From NCBI GenBank assembly GCA_910577225.1, contig CAJTMV010000034.1:1-49993 (forward strand): a stretch of DNA of 49,993 bases, written 5' to 3'. Source of the stretch: an uncultured Eubacterium sp. (GTDB taxonomy: Bacteria > Bacillota > Clostridia > Lachnospirales > Lachnospiraceae). Positions 26,501-35,268 of the stretch are shown here, in pieces (within the stretch, counting starts at the first letter, position 1; every line of letters starts with the position of its first letter). The notes under the pieces are model-generated. The model was not told the origin of the DNA, did no database searches, and worked only from the letters and a program-made list of their open reading frames with translations. A program made the position numbers and the translations under genes.

Positions 26501-28060
26501 TTAGTTTTCAGAATCCTGGCTGCAGTGTTCTACTTTAATATTTCGTTCGGTTTGTGCCTGAATGGTGTTTGATTTCATTGCGTCCAGCATATCAAATCCG
26601 GTCGTTTCTTTGACGGTTTCCATGGTCTTTGCAAGCAGAGACGGTACGTAGCTGCCCATTCTGGATACGCCGGATTCTCCGCTGCCGCTGTCTATAATCG
26701 ATATTTTATCGATGGCGGTCAGAGGCTGTGCGACTGCGCTGGCCATTTCCGGCAGTTTGTCGATTACCATCTGAATGACGCCGGCACTGTTTAATTTCTG
26801 CATGGCTTCGGCTTTTCGCTCCAGACCTTCGGCTTCTGCAAGAAGTGACGCTTTTTTTGCTTCGGCTTCTGCGTTACCTTTTCTTGCGATTGCTTCGGCT
26901 TCGGCTCTTGCGCGGGCTTCGATAGCCTGTGCTTCTGCGGAGGCTCTTGCTTTAATCGCTTCGGCTTCGGCCAGTGCGTCGATTTTCTTTTTCTCCGCTT
27001 CGGCCTCTGCTTTTTTGATTTCGGCATACTTATCGGCTTCGGATTCCTGTTCCAGACGTTTTCTGCCGGCTTCTGCAGGTTTTACGACGTCAGAAAGCAG
27101 CTGTTTTTCTTTTTCCAGTGCCCGTTGTTCCGCAAGTTCTGTGTTTTTCTGTGCCTGTGTAATCTGAACCTGGATCTCTGCTTCGGAAATTTCTTTTTGC
27201 CGCTGCTGGCGAATGAGCTCGGCGTCCATTTCAGCCTGAATCACTTCTTTCTGCGTTTTTTTTCGCTGAATATCATGTGCGAGCTCGGCTTCTGCGTTTG
27301 CAGTGCTGATTTCTTTCTGATAGCGGGCCTCTGCAACCTGCTTTTCCTTTTCTGCCTGTTTGATGGCAGTAGCGGCTTCCAGCTTGGCCTGTTCGCCGAT
27401 CTTGATATTTTCAGAAGTGCGCTCATCCTGTTCCCGCTTTGCTTCGGACTTTTGAATTTCTGCATCTTTTTTACGCTGTGCAATCATACCTTCGCCCAGA
27501 GCCTCTATATATCCGTTTTCATCGGAAATATCCGTAATTGTAAAGTTCTTAACTTCGAGTCCCATATTGCCGAGTTCGGTACCGACAACTTCCTGTACCT
27601 GGCTGGAAAACGCCTCTCTTTTCTGATACAAATCTTCAACCGTCATGGTTGCGATAATCTCACGCAGCTTGCCTTCCAGTACGGCAGTAGCGGTTGACAT
27701 GATATTTTTAATAATTTCCTGTTCGTTTTTTCCGGTGAACTGTTCGATGGCTGTCAGTATGGCATCCGGTGCATTACGCACCTTGATCACAGCTGTCGTG
27801 CTGACCGAAATCGGAACGCCCTGGGAGGACAGGCTGCCTCTTGTATCGACACGTAACGGCATATTACCTAAAGAGATATAATCGATTCGTTCTACGCCCG
27901 GAATCACAAGTCCGCCTCCGCCGGTAATTACCCGTCTTTTAAGACCGGTAATGACGCCGGCTTTATCCTGAGGCACTTTTTTCCACATTGAAAAAATGGC
28001 GATCAGTACCAGGACAATGACAAGTGGAATAGCAATAATTGGTAATAATTCATTTAACAT
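26501..28060 (-). CDS. floT: Flotillin (FloT/YuaG-like)
   Basis: 519 residues. An N-terminal hydrophobic anchor (about 5-25) precedes an SPFH/band-7 domain (about 30-200; DKAGVITGLKRRVITGGGGL, then VEDLYQKREAFSSQVQEVVG), then a long Ala/Glu-rich coiled coil (about 200-430; AEAEAIKARASAEAQAIEAR) and a short C-terminal tail. Flotillins scaffold ordered membrane microdomains that help assemble signalling and secretion complexes. The upstream NfeD-like gene, 11 bases away, makes the standard NfeD-flotillin operon. The floT symbol reflects Bacillus YuaG; floA is less likely given the NfeD partner and the long coiled coil. Confidence 0.92.
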   Translation of the reverse strand: MLNELLPIIAIPLVIVLVLIAIFSMWKKVPQDKAGVITGLKRRVITGGGGLVIPGVERIDYISLGNMPLRVDTRGSLSSQGVPISVSTTAVIKVRNAPDAILTAIEQFTGKNEQEIIKNIMSTATAVLEGKLREIIATMTVEDLYQKREAFSSQVQEVVGTELGNMGLEVKNFTITDISDENGYIEALGEGMIAQRKKDAEIQKSEAKREQDERTSENIKIGEQAKLEAATAIKQAEKEKQVAEARYQKEISTANAEAELAHDIQRKKTQKEVIQAEMDAELIRQQRQKEISEAEIQVQITQAQKNTELAEQRALEKEKQLLSDVVKPAEAGRKRLEQESEADKYAEIKKAEAEAEKKKIDALAEAEAIKARASAEAQAIEARARAEAEAIARKGNAEAEAKKASLLAEAEGLERKAEAMQKLNSAGVIQMVIDKLPEMASAVAQPLTAIDKISIIDSGSGESGVSRMGSYVPSLLAKTMETVKETTGFDMLDAMKSNTIQAQTERNIKVEHCSQDSEN

Positions 28061-28071
28061 CTTTGGTCCTC

Positions 28072-28605
28072 CTATAACTTCATTACAATTGCTACGTGAT
28101 TAGTAATATTGACAATATTTACCTTTGTTCCGGCTGAAATCGCACTGCCATCCATAGATTTTGCAGTCAGGGTAATGATGGAACAATCCTGATCGGAACT
28201 TGCCACAGAACCGTATCCCTGTTCCGGAATGGCTATATTTACTACGAAATTCCGGCTGCAGATACTTTCCATTGTGTCTGCCTCAGACTGATGATTTTTC
28301 AAAAAACCTGTGATGTTTTGTACGATAAATGCGCCGATATATGCACACACGCCTGCAATCACATGCCTTGTTGCTGCCGGCTGGTCTGATAACAGCATGC
28401 TGACACTGCCAAATACCGTAGCTGCCAGACAAAGTGATTTCATAGAAATCGGCAGAATATCCAGATCAAAGTCACCCAGATCCACGCTAAACAGATCAAA
28501 CGCTGCAAAATCGAAAAAATCGTCTGCTGCGCTGAAAATGATAGACGATAATAATAATAAGATGCCCCCTATTATACAGGTCAGATAAATCGTCTGCACA
28601 CTCAT
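28072..28605 (-). CDS. NfeD-like membrane protein (YuaF-type), flotillin partner
   Basis: 177 residues from ATG 28605 (AAAGGAGG seven bases upstream). One N-terminal span (TCIIGGILLLLSSIIF), an acidic stretch (DDFFDFAAFDLFSVDLGDFD), then two spans (about 53-100) and a C-terminal OB-fold-like domain (about 120-177; GYGSVASSDQDCSIITLTAK) typical of NfeD proteins. The short form lacking a protease domain (NfeD1b type) is known to be coupled to flotillins. It is the first gene of the operon. Confidence 0.8.
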   Translation of the reverse strand: MSVQTIYLTCIIGGILLLLSSIIFSAADDFFDFAAFDLFSVDLGDFDLDILPISMKSLCLAATVFGSVSMLLSDQPAATRHVIAGVCAYIGAFIVQNITGFLKNHQSEADTMESICSRNFVVNIAIPEQGYGSVASSDQDCSIITLTAKSMDGSAISAGTKVNIVNITNHVAIVMKL

Positions 28606-28706
28606 AATAATTCCTCCTTTCAGGCCGTTCCTATGCCGCTGCATTCATGCAGAGCCCTGAAGAGATTCGGACGAGGTTCTGTTATGCAGGCAGCAGGTAT
28701 ATTATT

Positions 28707-28735
28707 ATTTTATTCTCTTTTTAGCCATACTGCAA
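28707..28735 (-). promoter_or_regulatory. Promoter of the NfeD-like/flotillin operon
   Basis: Read on the minus strand: TTGCAG, a 17-base spacer, TAAAAT. A leader of about 95 bases follows to ATG 28605. Confidence 0.5.
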
Positions 28736-28804
28736 TAAGTTATTGGGAAAAAAATTACTTTCCGGGAAATATTCTGATAATAACAGATTATTAATATCAA
28801 TTTA

Positions 28805-28833
28805 TTGACTTTCCTATGGCCCATTGCTAAAAT
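28805..28833 (+). promoter_or_regulatory. Promoter of the SDR gene
   Basis: TTGACT 28805-28810, a 17-base spacer and TAAAAT 28828-28833, about 50 bases before the SDR start codon; divergent from the flotillin operon promoter. Confidence 0.65.
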
Positions 28834-28890
28834 GGTCATATAGTGTACAATCATTTTTGAATCGTAAGATAAGAGAGAGGGATACGTTAC

Positions 28891-29619
28891 ATGAAAACGG
28901 CATTTATTTCAGGCGCTTCACATGGCATTGGAAAAGCAATTGCCTGTAAACTGGCGTCTCAGGGATGTAATCTCGTATTAAACTGTAAAAACAGTAAAGA
29001 ACAGTTAGAACAACTTTGCTGCAGGCTCAGTGGGGATTATGGCGTTACAGCACTGCCGCTTATAGGGGATATCGGCGATCACAGCGTCGTTAGTCACATG
29101 TTTACGATTGTCAGGGAACGTTTTGAACGGGTGGATATGCTTGTAAATAATGCGGGCATTGCACAGATCGGATTGTTAAGCGATCTGTCTGTCAGAGAGT
29201 GGCAAAGGGTACTGGATACAAATCTGTCATCCGTATTTTATTGCTGCAGACAGGTGATTCCGGGTATGGTACGGCAGCAGTCTGGCAAAATACTGAATAT
29301 TTCCTCTGTATGGGGCGAAGTGGGAGCGTCCTGCGAAGCAGCTTATTCTGCCGCGAAAGGCGGCGTAAACGCGCTTACGAAAGCGTTAGCCAAAGAGCTG
29401 GCGCCGAGCGGGATACAGGTAAACGCAATTGCCTGCGGATGTATCGATACGCGGATGAACGCCTGCTTTGATCCAAAGGAGCGGATGGAGCTGGAAAATG
29501 AAATTCCTGCCGGCAGATATGGGACGCCGGAGGAGGTCGCGCAGCTTGCCTGGCAGCTGTTATCTGGCAACGATTATCTTACCGGACAAATTATACGATT
29601 GGACGGAGGCTGGATTTAA
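28891..29619 (+). CDS. SDR-family NAD(P)-dependent reductase, FabG/YmfI-like
   Basis: 242 residues with the full short-chain dehydrogenase pattern: GASHGIGKA (8-16) binds the cofactor; LVNNAGIAQIGLLSDL near 87-102; serine of NISSVWG and the YSAAK catalytic Tyr/Lys at about 152-156; C-terminal LTGQIIRLDGGW. The stretch NLSSVFYCCRQVIPGMV and the GASCEAAYSAAKGGVNAL block resemble Clostridia proteins annotated as EF-P 5-aminopentanone reductase (YmfI), which matures elongation factor P; a 3-oxoacyl-ACP reductase role is the alternative. It stands alone, not in a fab cluster, which favours the YmfI-like reading. Ribosome site AGAGAGGG. Confidence 0.85.
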   Translation: MKTAFISGASHGIGKAIACKLASQGCNLVLNCKNSKEQLEQLCCRLSGDYGVTALPLIGDIGDHSVVSHMFTIVRERFERVDMLVNNAGIAQIGLLSDLSVREWQRVLDTNLSSVFYCCRQVIPGMVRQQSGKILNISSVWGEVGASCEAAYSAAKGGVNALTKALAKELAPSGIQVNAIACGCIDTRMNACFDPKERMELENEIPAGRYGTPEEVAQLAWQLLSGNDYLTGQIIRLDGGWI

Positions 29620-29650
29620 CTTTTACTGTCACTGGAAGGAATGTGATATT

Positions 29651-30034
29651 ATGACAATGGCAGAGAGAATACGTTATCTTGTGAAAAGACATCCGAAAAG
29701 TCGACAGGAGATCGCGGGAGATCTGCATATTTCTGCAGACAGTCTGGGAAATTATATTACCGGACGCCGTTGCCCTGACGCTGATATGCTGAGAACTATG
29801 GCTATTTACTTTCAGGTATCAGCCGACTATATTTTATGTGTAACATCCGCGGAAACGGACATTCCGCTAGTGCCTGCGATGGAACAGGAAGAAAGTCTGT
29901 TGTGTCTGTTTCGTGCGATGACGCCTATGCAGAGAGAGGTTTTTCTGCATAGCGGTTATGGGATAACCAATTATACTTCGGTCTGGCAGGTGTTTCCGAT
30001 CATAGAAGTACCTGCCAAACCAGAAGAATCCTAA
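29651..30034 (+). CDS. XRE-family helix-turn-helix regulator
   Basis: 127 residues from ATG 29651; GGAAGGA lies about nine bases upstream. The N-terminal HTH (about 4-62; RHPKSRQEIAGDLHISADSL, then NYITGRRCPDADMLRTMA) is followed by an uncharacterised C-terminal part. The intergenic distance to the SDR stop is 31 bases, so both may share a transcript. The last four bases overlap the end of the convergent HAD gene. Target unknown. Confidence 0.8.
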   Translation: MTMAERIRYLVKRHPKSRQEIAGDLHISADSLGNYITGRRCPDADMLRTMAIYFQVSADYILCVTSAETDIPLVPAMEQEESLLCLFRAMTPMQREVFLHSGYGITNYTSVWQVFPIIEVPAKPEES

Positions 30035-30696
30035 CCGGTAGTTTTTGCGCCACAAATCAGATCATAGATCTGCTGCGGTGTGTCCACAATGACCGATGCA
30101 CCGCATTTACGCAGAAAATCTGCGTCCCGAAATCCCCAGGATACCGAAATACAGTCAAGGCCTGCATTGGCAGCTGTCTGGATGTCTACATCAGAATCTC
30201 CGACATAGACGGCATCTTTTTTACTGCAGCCAAGTTCGGCCAGAGCATTTTCGACCATATCGGGAGCCGGCTTTCTCTGGACGCCTTCTTTTTCGCCAAT
30301 GGCTGCCTGTACATAGTCTTTAAAATAATTCTGACTCAGCTCTTTTACAGCGCTGTCCAGCTTGTTGGATACGATTGCCATCCGGCATCCGGCGCTTTTG
30401 AGCTGCTGCATTAACTGCAGGATACCCTGATAAACGTGCGTCTTATCTTCACAGTGCGCAGTATAATATTCACGGAATGCGGACAATATGTTTTCAAAAT
30501 CGGGATTTGCAGCGCCGTCCGGCAGCGCGCGTTCCATCAGCCTGCGGACGCCGTTTCCTACAAAGCTTCGTATTTCGGTCAGCGTACGGATCGGATACCC
30601 GTATCTGTTTAAAGCGTAATTTACAGCGTCCATCAAATCCTCTAAGGTGTATAATAATGTTCCATCCAGATCAAAAACCACGACTGTGTATTTCAT
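30031..30696 (-). CDS. HAD-superfamily phosphatase (phosphoglycolate phosphatase-like)
   Basis: 221 residues. HAD motif I DLDGT (9-13; Asp nucleophile), motif II in MAIVSNKLD, motif III lysine in QRKPAPDMV, motif IV GDSDVDIQTA. The helical cap (about 15-85; IRSFVGNGVRRLMERALP) is of the Gph/PgmB type. It is likely to hydrolyse a small phosphate ester; phosphoglycolate is the conventional guess, but pyrophosphatase PpaX-type activity is equally possible. Monocistronic, or co-transcribed with the upstream SGNH gene 61 bases away. Confidence 0.88.
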   Translation of the reverse strand: MKYTVVVFDLDGTLLYTLEDLMDAVNYALNRYGYPIRTLTEIRSFVGNGVRRLMERALPDGAANPDFENILSAFREYYTAHCEDKTHVYQGILQLMQQLKSAGCRMAIVSNKLDSAVKELSQNYFKDYVQAAIGEKEGVQRKPAPDMVENALAELGCSKKDAVYVGDSDVDIQTAANAGLDCISVSWGFRDADFLRKCGASVIVDTPQQIYDLICGAKTTG

Positions 30697-30757
30697 TTGT
30701 ATATTCCTGCTTTCTTTGCTTACTTTTTCTGTTGATAATAAAAGGGACAGTCCAAAG

Positions 30758-31771
30758 TTACCCGCGTACGATTGCGTGCTGCATCAGATAATCCACCCAT
30801 AAAGGATAATATCCGGAACTTACATGCAGTCCGTCTGTTGTGTAACCGGATTGCAGATTACCGTTATTGTCGGCATATATTTTATCAATATCCAGATAGA
30901 AAATATTTTGAGAATCTGCCAGAGTCCGGGACGCTTCATTGCGGCTGGCAAGATTCTGGTTATTCAAAGCGCCGTTTAAATCCTGCGTGCCATAACTCAT
31001 TGGGATGTTGCCCTGAATGTAGATCACAGCATCCGGCTGTGTCTGCCGTACGGCCGTCAAAATATTCTGGTATTGTTCCAGAAACCAGTCGGTATCGCCT
31101 CTGGATATATCATTGATGCCGATCATAATGTACACTTTGCCAAAAGAATGCAGACAAAGAGCTTCCTGGATAGAAATCATCCGTCCTCCTTCGCTGACAA
31201 TTCTTTCTGTTAAAATATCACCGATACCGATACCTGTCCTGGCATAATAAGCAGATTCCGGCAGCAGATGACTTTGCATCATACCCACGGTTCTTGAATC
31301 ACCGATAAATAACGCATCAGAGAAATAATCCTCTGTTACGGCAGTGAATGTCAGGCGTTTTTTGTCAGATTCCTTTTTCTTTTTTTGGGATTTTGCGGTA
31401 TCTGTATCGGATTTTTTAGCTGCCGCTGGTTTTTCGTCTGATGCAGACGATGTACCGTCATCTGTGCTGGATGGTACAGATGGCTGGTCATTTGCTTTGG
31501 ACGGCACATCATCCGGGGTATCTGAGACCTGTGGCTGGTAGAGCATCTGCCGTTCATTTGTTCCAATGGAAAGCATTTCTTCTTTTGTGTGCATGTTCGT
31601 CTCTTTCGCTAACGTAGCCGTATCTGAGAGAGTAGAATTTGTCTGCACCGTTAAGTGCGAAGCTGCCCGGTCCGCGGAATATGCGTCCAGAGCAAACAAA
31701 ATGAATGATGTTAACACAATCGTTCCAATGAATCCTAACACAATTCTTTTTGCATTCTTCACCTGTTTCAC
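30758..31771 (-). CDS. Membrane-anchored SGNH/GDSL hydrolase
   Basis: 337 residues from GTG 31771. One N-terminal span (RIVLGFIGTIVLTSFILFAL) anchors an extracellular linker rich in Ser/Asp/Lys (about 55-140), then the SGNH domain: block I FIGDSRTVGM (catalytic Ser near 153), block II glycine in TGIGIGDI, block III asparagine in IGINDISRG, block V DGLHVSSGYYPLW with the Asp/His pair. Such tethered esterases often remove O-acetyl groups from cell-wall polymers; the substrate is not evident. A perfect hairpin lies 32 bases upstream of the start. Confidence 0.87.
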   Translation of the reverse strand: MKQVKNAKRIVLGFIGTIVLTSFILFALDAYSADRAASHLTVQTNSTLSDTATLAKETNMHTKEEMLSIGTNERQMLYQPQVSDTPDDVPSKANDQPSVPSSTDDGTSSASDEKPAAAKKSDTDTAKSQKKKKESDKKRLTFTAVTEDYFSDALFIGDSRTVGMMQSHLLPESAYYARTGIGIGDILTERIVSEGGRMISIQEALCLHSFGKVYIMIGINDISRGDTDWFLEQYQNILTAVRQTQPDAVIYIQGNIPMSYGTQDLNGALNNQNLASRNEASRTLADSQNIFYLDIDKIYADNNGNLQSGYTTDGLHVSSGYYPLWVDYLMQHAIVRG

Positions 31772-31802
31772 GCTCTTTCTTTCACCCTTTCTTAAATTCA
31801 GG

Positions 31803-31824
31803 CATGCCTGATTTGTCAGGCATG
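31803..31824. promoter_or_regulatory. Perfect 9-bp hairpin upstream of the SGNH gene
   Basis: CATGCCTGA-TTTG-TCAGGCATG. No T run follows on the minus strand within ten bases, so it could be an operator, an mRNA leader structure or a terminator of low strength. The remaining 230 bases to the FtsW-like gene hold nothing recognisable. Confidence 0.5.
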
Positions 31825-32057
31825 AACTGGCTGGACAATGACTGCTGTTATGATCATATCATAAAAGGGTTGTCAGATAAAGGTTTGCAGACAAATATGC
31901 AAATATTTACAGGGTTATTGACAAATAGTCTTACAATTCTACGTTTCCTGCCTCTATCTGTTACTGGCACCCATTATAAATATTTTTCGGCACAAAAGAA
32001 GCGATTGATTAGCCGGATTTGCATAAACCTTTCAATTTTGTGAATATTGTTACAAAA

Positions 32058-33437
32058 TTATATATTTTTAATTTCGGTTTTTCTACACATTTTTACCGAA
32101 GCGTTACGATAAGGCGGTTCCGACAAAATATTTTCATAACGATAAGTACTTAACAAAATTCCCAGCAGGATACATGTCTGCAACATCCCGCTGCCTCCGT
32201 AAGAAACCAGCGGAAAATACAGACCGCCCGGCGGCAGTAAGGACAGGTTAATGAGAACATATTCTACGGACTGAAGGATAAAAGAAAGGCTGCATCCAAG
32301 TCCCATGATCATACCCAGCTGATTTTTCTGACGTATGCAGATGTGCAGAAATTTTGCGCCAAGCAGTCCGATCAGAGCAATCAGAGCAACAGCGGCCAGT
32401 ATACCAAACGTGCCTGTAATATAGGTCAGCAGGTAGGATCTCGTAAATTCCACGGGATAATCAGAAACCAGGAGGGCGGTATTTTGGCCAATAAGCTGAC
32501 TGGAGTTTAAAATATTATGGATGATGGTGCTGATGTAGCCAGCCTCTTTTGCAAATGCATCCGGGTGCAGCCAGGCTTTCAGCCGAGTGATCTGGTAGGG
32601 GGCTAAGTGTCCAGTAGTAAATAACAGTATCGGCAATAGCAGGCATCCGGCGCCGCAAAAGCAGAGAAGCCAGGTATATGCCGGACGTTTACCGGATAAA
32701 GCGGCAAACCATTCTTTTGTCAGAGCGGTTAAAAATAAGATAAATATAATTACTGTTATATTTATGGCAACTGACAAATGTGCGGATCGGAACGCAAGGA
32801 AAATCGGTGCAATTGTATAAAAAAGCAGATTCCACAGCTTTCGCGTCCCAGAGCTTCGCAAGGAATACAAAACAGCGCCGTACACAGGCAGGTATAGATA
32901 AAAAAGGATGTCCATGCTGATATAAAAATTTGTCAGATACAAGGATTTGCGTATCTGAAAAACCGGAATCCAGCCGGTTAGCGTAATAAGCAGGAGAAGT
33001 AAAATGCCTGTGCAGATATGTCTGGCGTATTTTGCGATTCTTGTATAATCCATCAGATAAACGCCGCATAAAATCAGGAAACCGACTGTGGCATAAATAC
33101 ACTGATTCTGAAAAGCTGACGGATTCGGCTCAGTAGAAAACCGCGTGGTCTGGATCATGTATTCAAGGAAAACGCCGGTGGCACATAAGGCGGCAATAAT
33201 TGCAAGCATTCCCCAGGCTGGCCTTGGCCGGTGAATCTGATCCAGTGCGATGCCTGTTTCTATCGGGTCGCCCATGTCGGCAACGGCCTTTTTTTCGGCC
33301 AGTTCTTCTGTCATTCCGTCAGCCATATAAGATGCTTTTTGTTCCTGAATATGATCTTCCACTTCACGTTGTACACTTTCTCTTGCTCGTTTTTCCCGAA
33401 TCTGTGCAAGTAATTGTTCCATATAATTTTTTTCCAT
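32058..33437 (-). CDS. FtsW/RodA/SpoVE-like SEDS protein with N-terminal HAAS domain
   Basis: 459 residues. Residues 1-65 form the small helical 'permease prefix/HAAS' domain (EVEDHIQEQKASYMADGMTE, ADMGDPIETG) that is typically paired with PadR regulators. About ten membrane spans follow, with the SEDS signature near the C-terminus (LPPGGLYFPLVSYGGSGML). SEDS proteins polymerise peptidoglycan glycan strands with a partner PBP, but the HAAS-fused, PadR-linked subgroup is uncharacterised as far as I know. The key RodA aspartate could not be placed with confidence. It lies 60 bases downstream of padR, in the same operon. Confidence 0.85.
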   Translation of the reverse strand: MEKNYMEQLLAQIREKRARESVQREVEDHIQEQKASYMADGMTEELAEKKAVADMGDPIETGIALDQIHRPRPAWGMLAIIAALCATGVFLEYMIQTTRFSTEPNPSAFQNQCIYATVGFLILCGVYLMDYTRIAKYARHICTGILLLLLITLTGWIPVFQIRKSLYLTNFYISMDILFYLYLPVYGAVLYSLRSSGTRKLWNLLFYTIAPIFLAFRSAHLSVAINITVIIFILFLTALTKEWFAALSGKRPAYTWLLCFCGAGCLLLPILLFTTGHLAPYQITRLKAWLHPDAFAKEAGYISTIIHNILNSSQLIGQNTALLVSDYPVEFTRSYLLTYITGTFGILAAVALIALIGLLGAKFLHICIRQKNQLGMIMGLGCSLSFILQSVEYVLINLSLLPPGGLYFPLVSYGGSGMLQTCILLGILLSTYRYENILSEPPYRNASVKMCRKTEIKNI

Positions 33438-33496
33438 TTTGATGATCCCCTTTCTTATCCGGTCTTTCTGCGGCGGCAGGTATCGCCACAGGAACC

Positions 33497-33835
33497 TTAT
33501 GCAGGCCGGATTACCAGATAAAGTACGTCAGCGACGGCCTGCGCATAGGTCTGCCATTCGGTTTTTTTATCCTGCAGATAGCCGCGCCCATTTTTTGTGA
33601 TCTGATAATATTTGCGCATTTTGCCATTTGATTCAGATTCATAGGAAGTTACTATTTTTTTTAGCTCCAGAGAATGAAGCAGCGGATAGAGCGTACCGGC
33701 TTTTAGTTCAAATACGTCTTTCGAACGTTGTCTGAGCACGTCGATCATTTCATAACCATACATATCCTTTTCTTCCAGCAGACGGAGAATAAGGATTTCA
33801 GTACTTCCTGAGATCAGGCTTTTGTTAATTGTCAT
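33497..33835 (-). CDS. PadR-family transcriptional regulator
   Basis: 112 residues forming the PadR winged HTH (ILILRLLEEKDMYGYEMIDV, then LKAGTLYPLLHSLELKKIV, GKMRKYYQITKNGRGYL) and a short C-terminal dimer helix (about 82-108). AAGGAG lies six bases before the ATG. The large inverted repeat that fills its promoter is the obvious binding site, so autorepression of the padR-SEDS operon is predicted, relieved by an unknown ligand or membrane stress. Confidence 0.92.
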   Translation of the reverse strand: MTINKSLISGSTEILILRLLEEKDMYGYEMIDVLRQRSKDVFELKAGTLYPLLHSLELKKIVTSYESESNGKMRKYYQITKNGRGYLQDKKTEWQTYAQAVADVLYLVIRPA

Positions 33836-33851
33836 ATTGTTCTCCTTTCTT

Positions 33852-33909
33852 CATATATAGATGATCGATGCATAAATATATAATACATCGATCATCTATA
33901 TATGTCAAC
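33852..33909 (-). promoter_or_regulatory. padR promoter within a 19-bp-arm operator
   Basis: CATATATAGATGATCGATG (33852-33870) and its exact complement CATCGATCATCTATATATG (33886-33904) flank 15 bases. On the minus strand TTGACA, a 17-base spacer (inside one arm) and TATTAT form the promoter, and the second arm covers the start of the transcript. Binding should block polymerase directly. Confidence 0.85.
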
Positions 33910-33926
33910 AAAAAAATAATAAAATA

Positions 33927-33965
33927 CAGATACGAGCTTTGCAGGGCAAACAAAGATCGTATCTG
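33927..33965 (-). terminator. Terminator of the chemotaxis-receptor remnant
   Basis: CAGATACGA(T/G)CTTTG and its complement form a stem of 14-15 pairs with one mismatch, followed on the minus strand by TATTTTATTATTTTTTT. Confidence 0.85.
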
Positions 33966-33985
33966 CAGTATGTGATCCTGTTGTT

Positions 33986-35092
33986 TTAAGCGGCTGCGGT
34001 TTTGAATATGGCGATATGTTCTTTCATTTCAGCCGATAGTTGTCCGAGAGCGTTTGTTTTTTCTGTAATCGATGCAAGCTCATGATATACCATTTCTACA
34101 GAAGCCATCATTTCTTCAATGCTGGCGGCATTTTCCTGTGCGGCTGCTGCGGAGCTTTGTACAGCGTCTATCATATCTTCGCGTGCTTCTTCCATCCGAT
34201 CTGCTTTTGTAATAACCGTACGGATATGCTCTGTAGATGTCTGGATGCCGTCTTTGACTGCTTCAAATACCTGGCCGGTCTTTTGGATATTTAGTGCCTG
34301 GTGTATGATAATGCTTTGCACTTCCTGCATACGCTGCACGGCCTGACTGGAGTTTTCAATCAGGTTGGTTACGATGATCCGGATATCGTCTACGGCAGCG
34401 TTTGCCTGTACAGATAATTTCTTTGCCAAGCATTCCGATTTCATCCGTACGGTTTAAAATGGCTGTATCGGCTTCGGCGGTCAGATCGCCCTCAGAAAGT
34501 TTTTGCAGTACTTTCATACCGGATGCCAGCCCGTTTATCATACCGTTTATGACTCTGATCAGAAACAGTGTGGTCACGAACAAAACAACGGCAATTACAA
34601 TGAGCATCTGCAGACGGATTTCATTAATAATTGCCGATACGTTTGCGCGCGGCGTTCCAAGAAATATCATGCCGACCGGCTGATTCGTGTTTTCCTGATA
34701 AAATGGCGCGTAACATACGACATACTTTGTTCCCAATATCTCCACGTCGCGATTTTGATAACATTCTCCGTTTTTCAACACTTTCTGAATCACTTCGTCA
34801 GATGCCCTGGAATGGATCTGACGCTCGCCGGTACGGTCTTTGATCGATGTCAGAATTTGGAAATATTCAGGCCGGTACCTTTCCAGAGATCCCCGTTTTC
34901 ATCTGTCTGATACGGCCCGTCGTTTCCTGCCTCAAAAATATCCCTGACAGCCAGAGCTGCGGCTTCCATGCTGGCGTAGGCCTGGTCGTAAATACCATTT
35001 GCCGTATGATCGGCGGCGAGTATAAATATACCGATTCCAAGCAGAAACACGGGCAGCAGTGCAATTAGCAGGATTTTTGTACGTAATTTCAT
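33986..35092 (-). pseudogene. Methyl-accepting chemotaxis protein, degraded
   Basis: Three frames in order make up an MCP. The first (35092-34850) has the N-terminal span (ILLIALLPVFLLGIGIFILA) and the start of a Cache sensor domain. The second, entered at about 34860, carries the rest of the sensor (ILTSIKDRTGERQIHSRASD, PVGMIFLGTPR), the second span and a HAMP domain ending DEIGMLGKE. The third, entered near 34440, has only the C-terminal helix of the signalling domain. Missing are some 20-25 residues of the sensor (the usual FYGDTR part) and about 150 or more residues of the cytoplasmic domain, including the conserved hairpin tip that contacts CheA/CheW. Both gaps also shift the frame. It cannot signal. 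Confidence 0.85.
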
Positions 35093-35167
35093 GATTTTTC
35101 CCCCATCATTATATAGTCTGCAACAATAAAAATGCGTAACTGTCCAAAAAGCGGAACAGATATAAAA

Positions 35168-35204
35168 ATACCGTTATTATTATAACAGATAATAATAACG
35201 GTAT
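35168..35204 (-). terminator. Terminator of the DUF2520 gene
   Basis: Two perfect 16-base arms (ATACCGTTATTATTAT and complement) around a five-base loop, followed by TTTTTATAT on the minus strand. Confidence 0.85.
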
Positions 35205-35268
35205 GACTTTCCTGTTTTACACGTAACGCGTCTGATTTTTCACAAATTCTGTTTCTTGTTTTTGGAGG

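Noticed and set aside
27125..27697. 190-codon plus-strand frame opposite flotillin
   Set aside because: Shadow of the Ala/Glu/Lys-rich coiled coil; no start signals.
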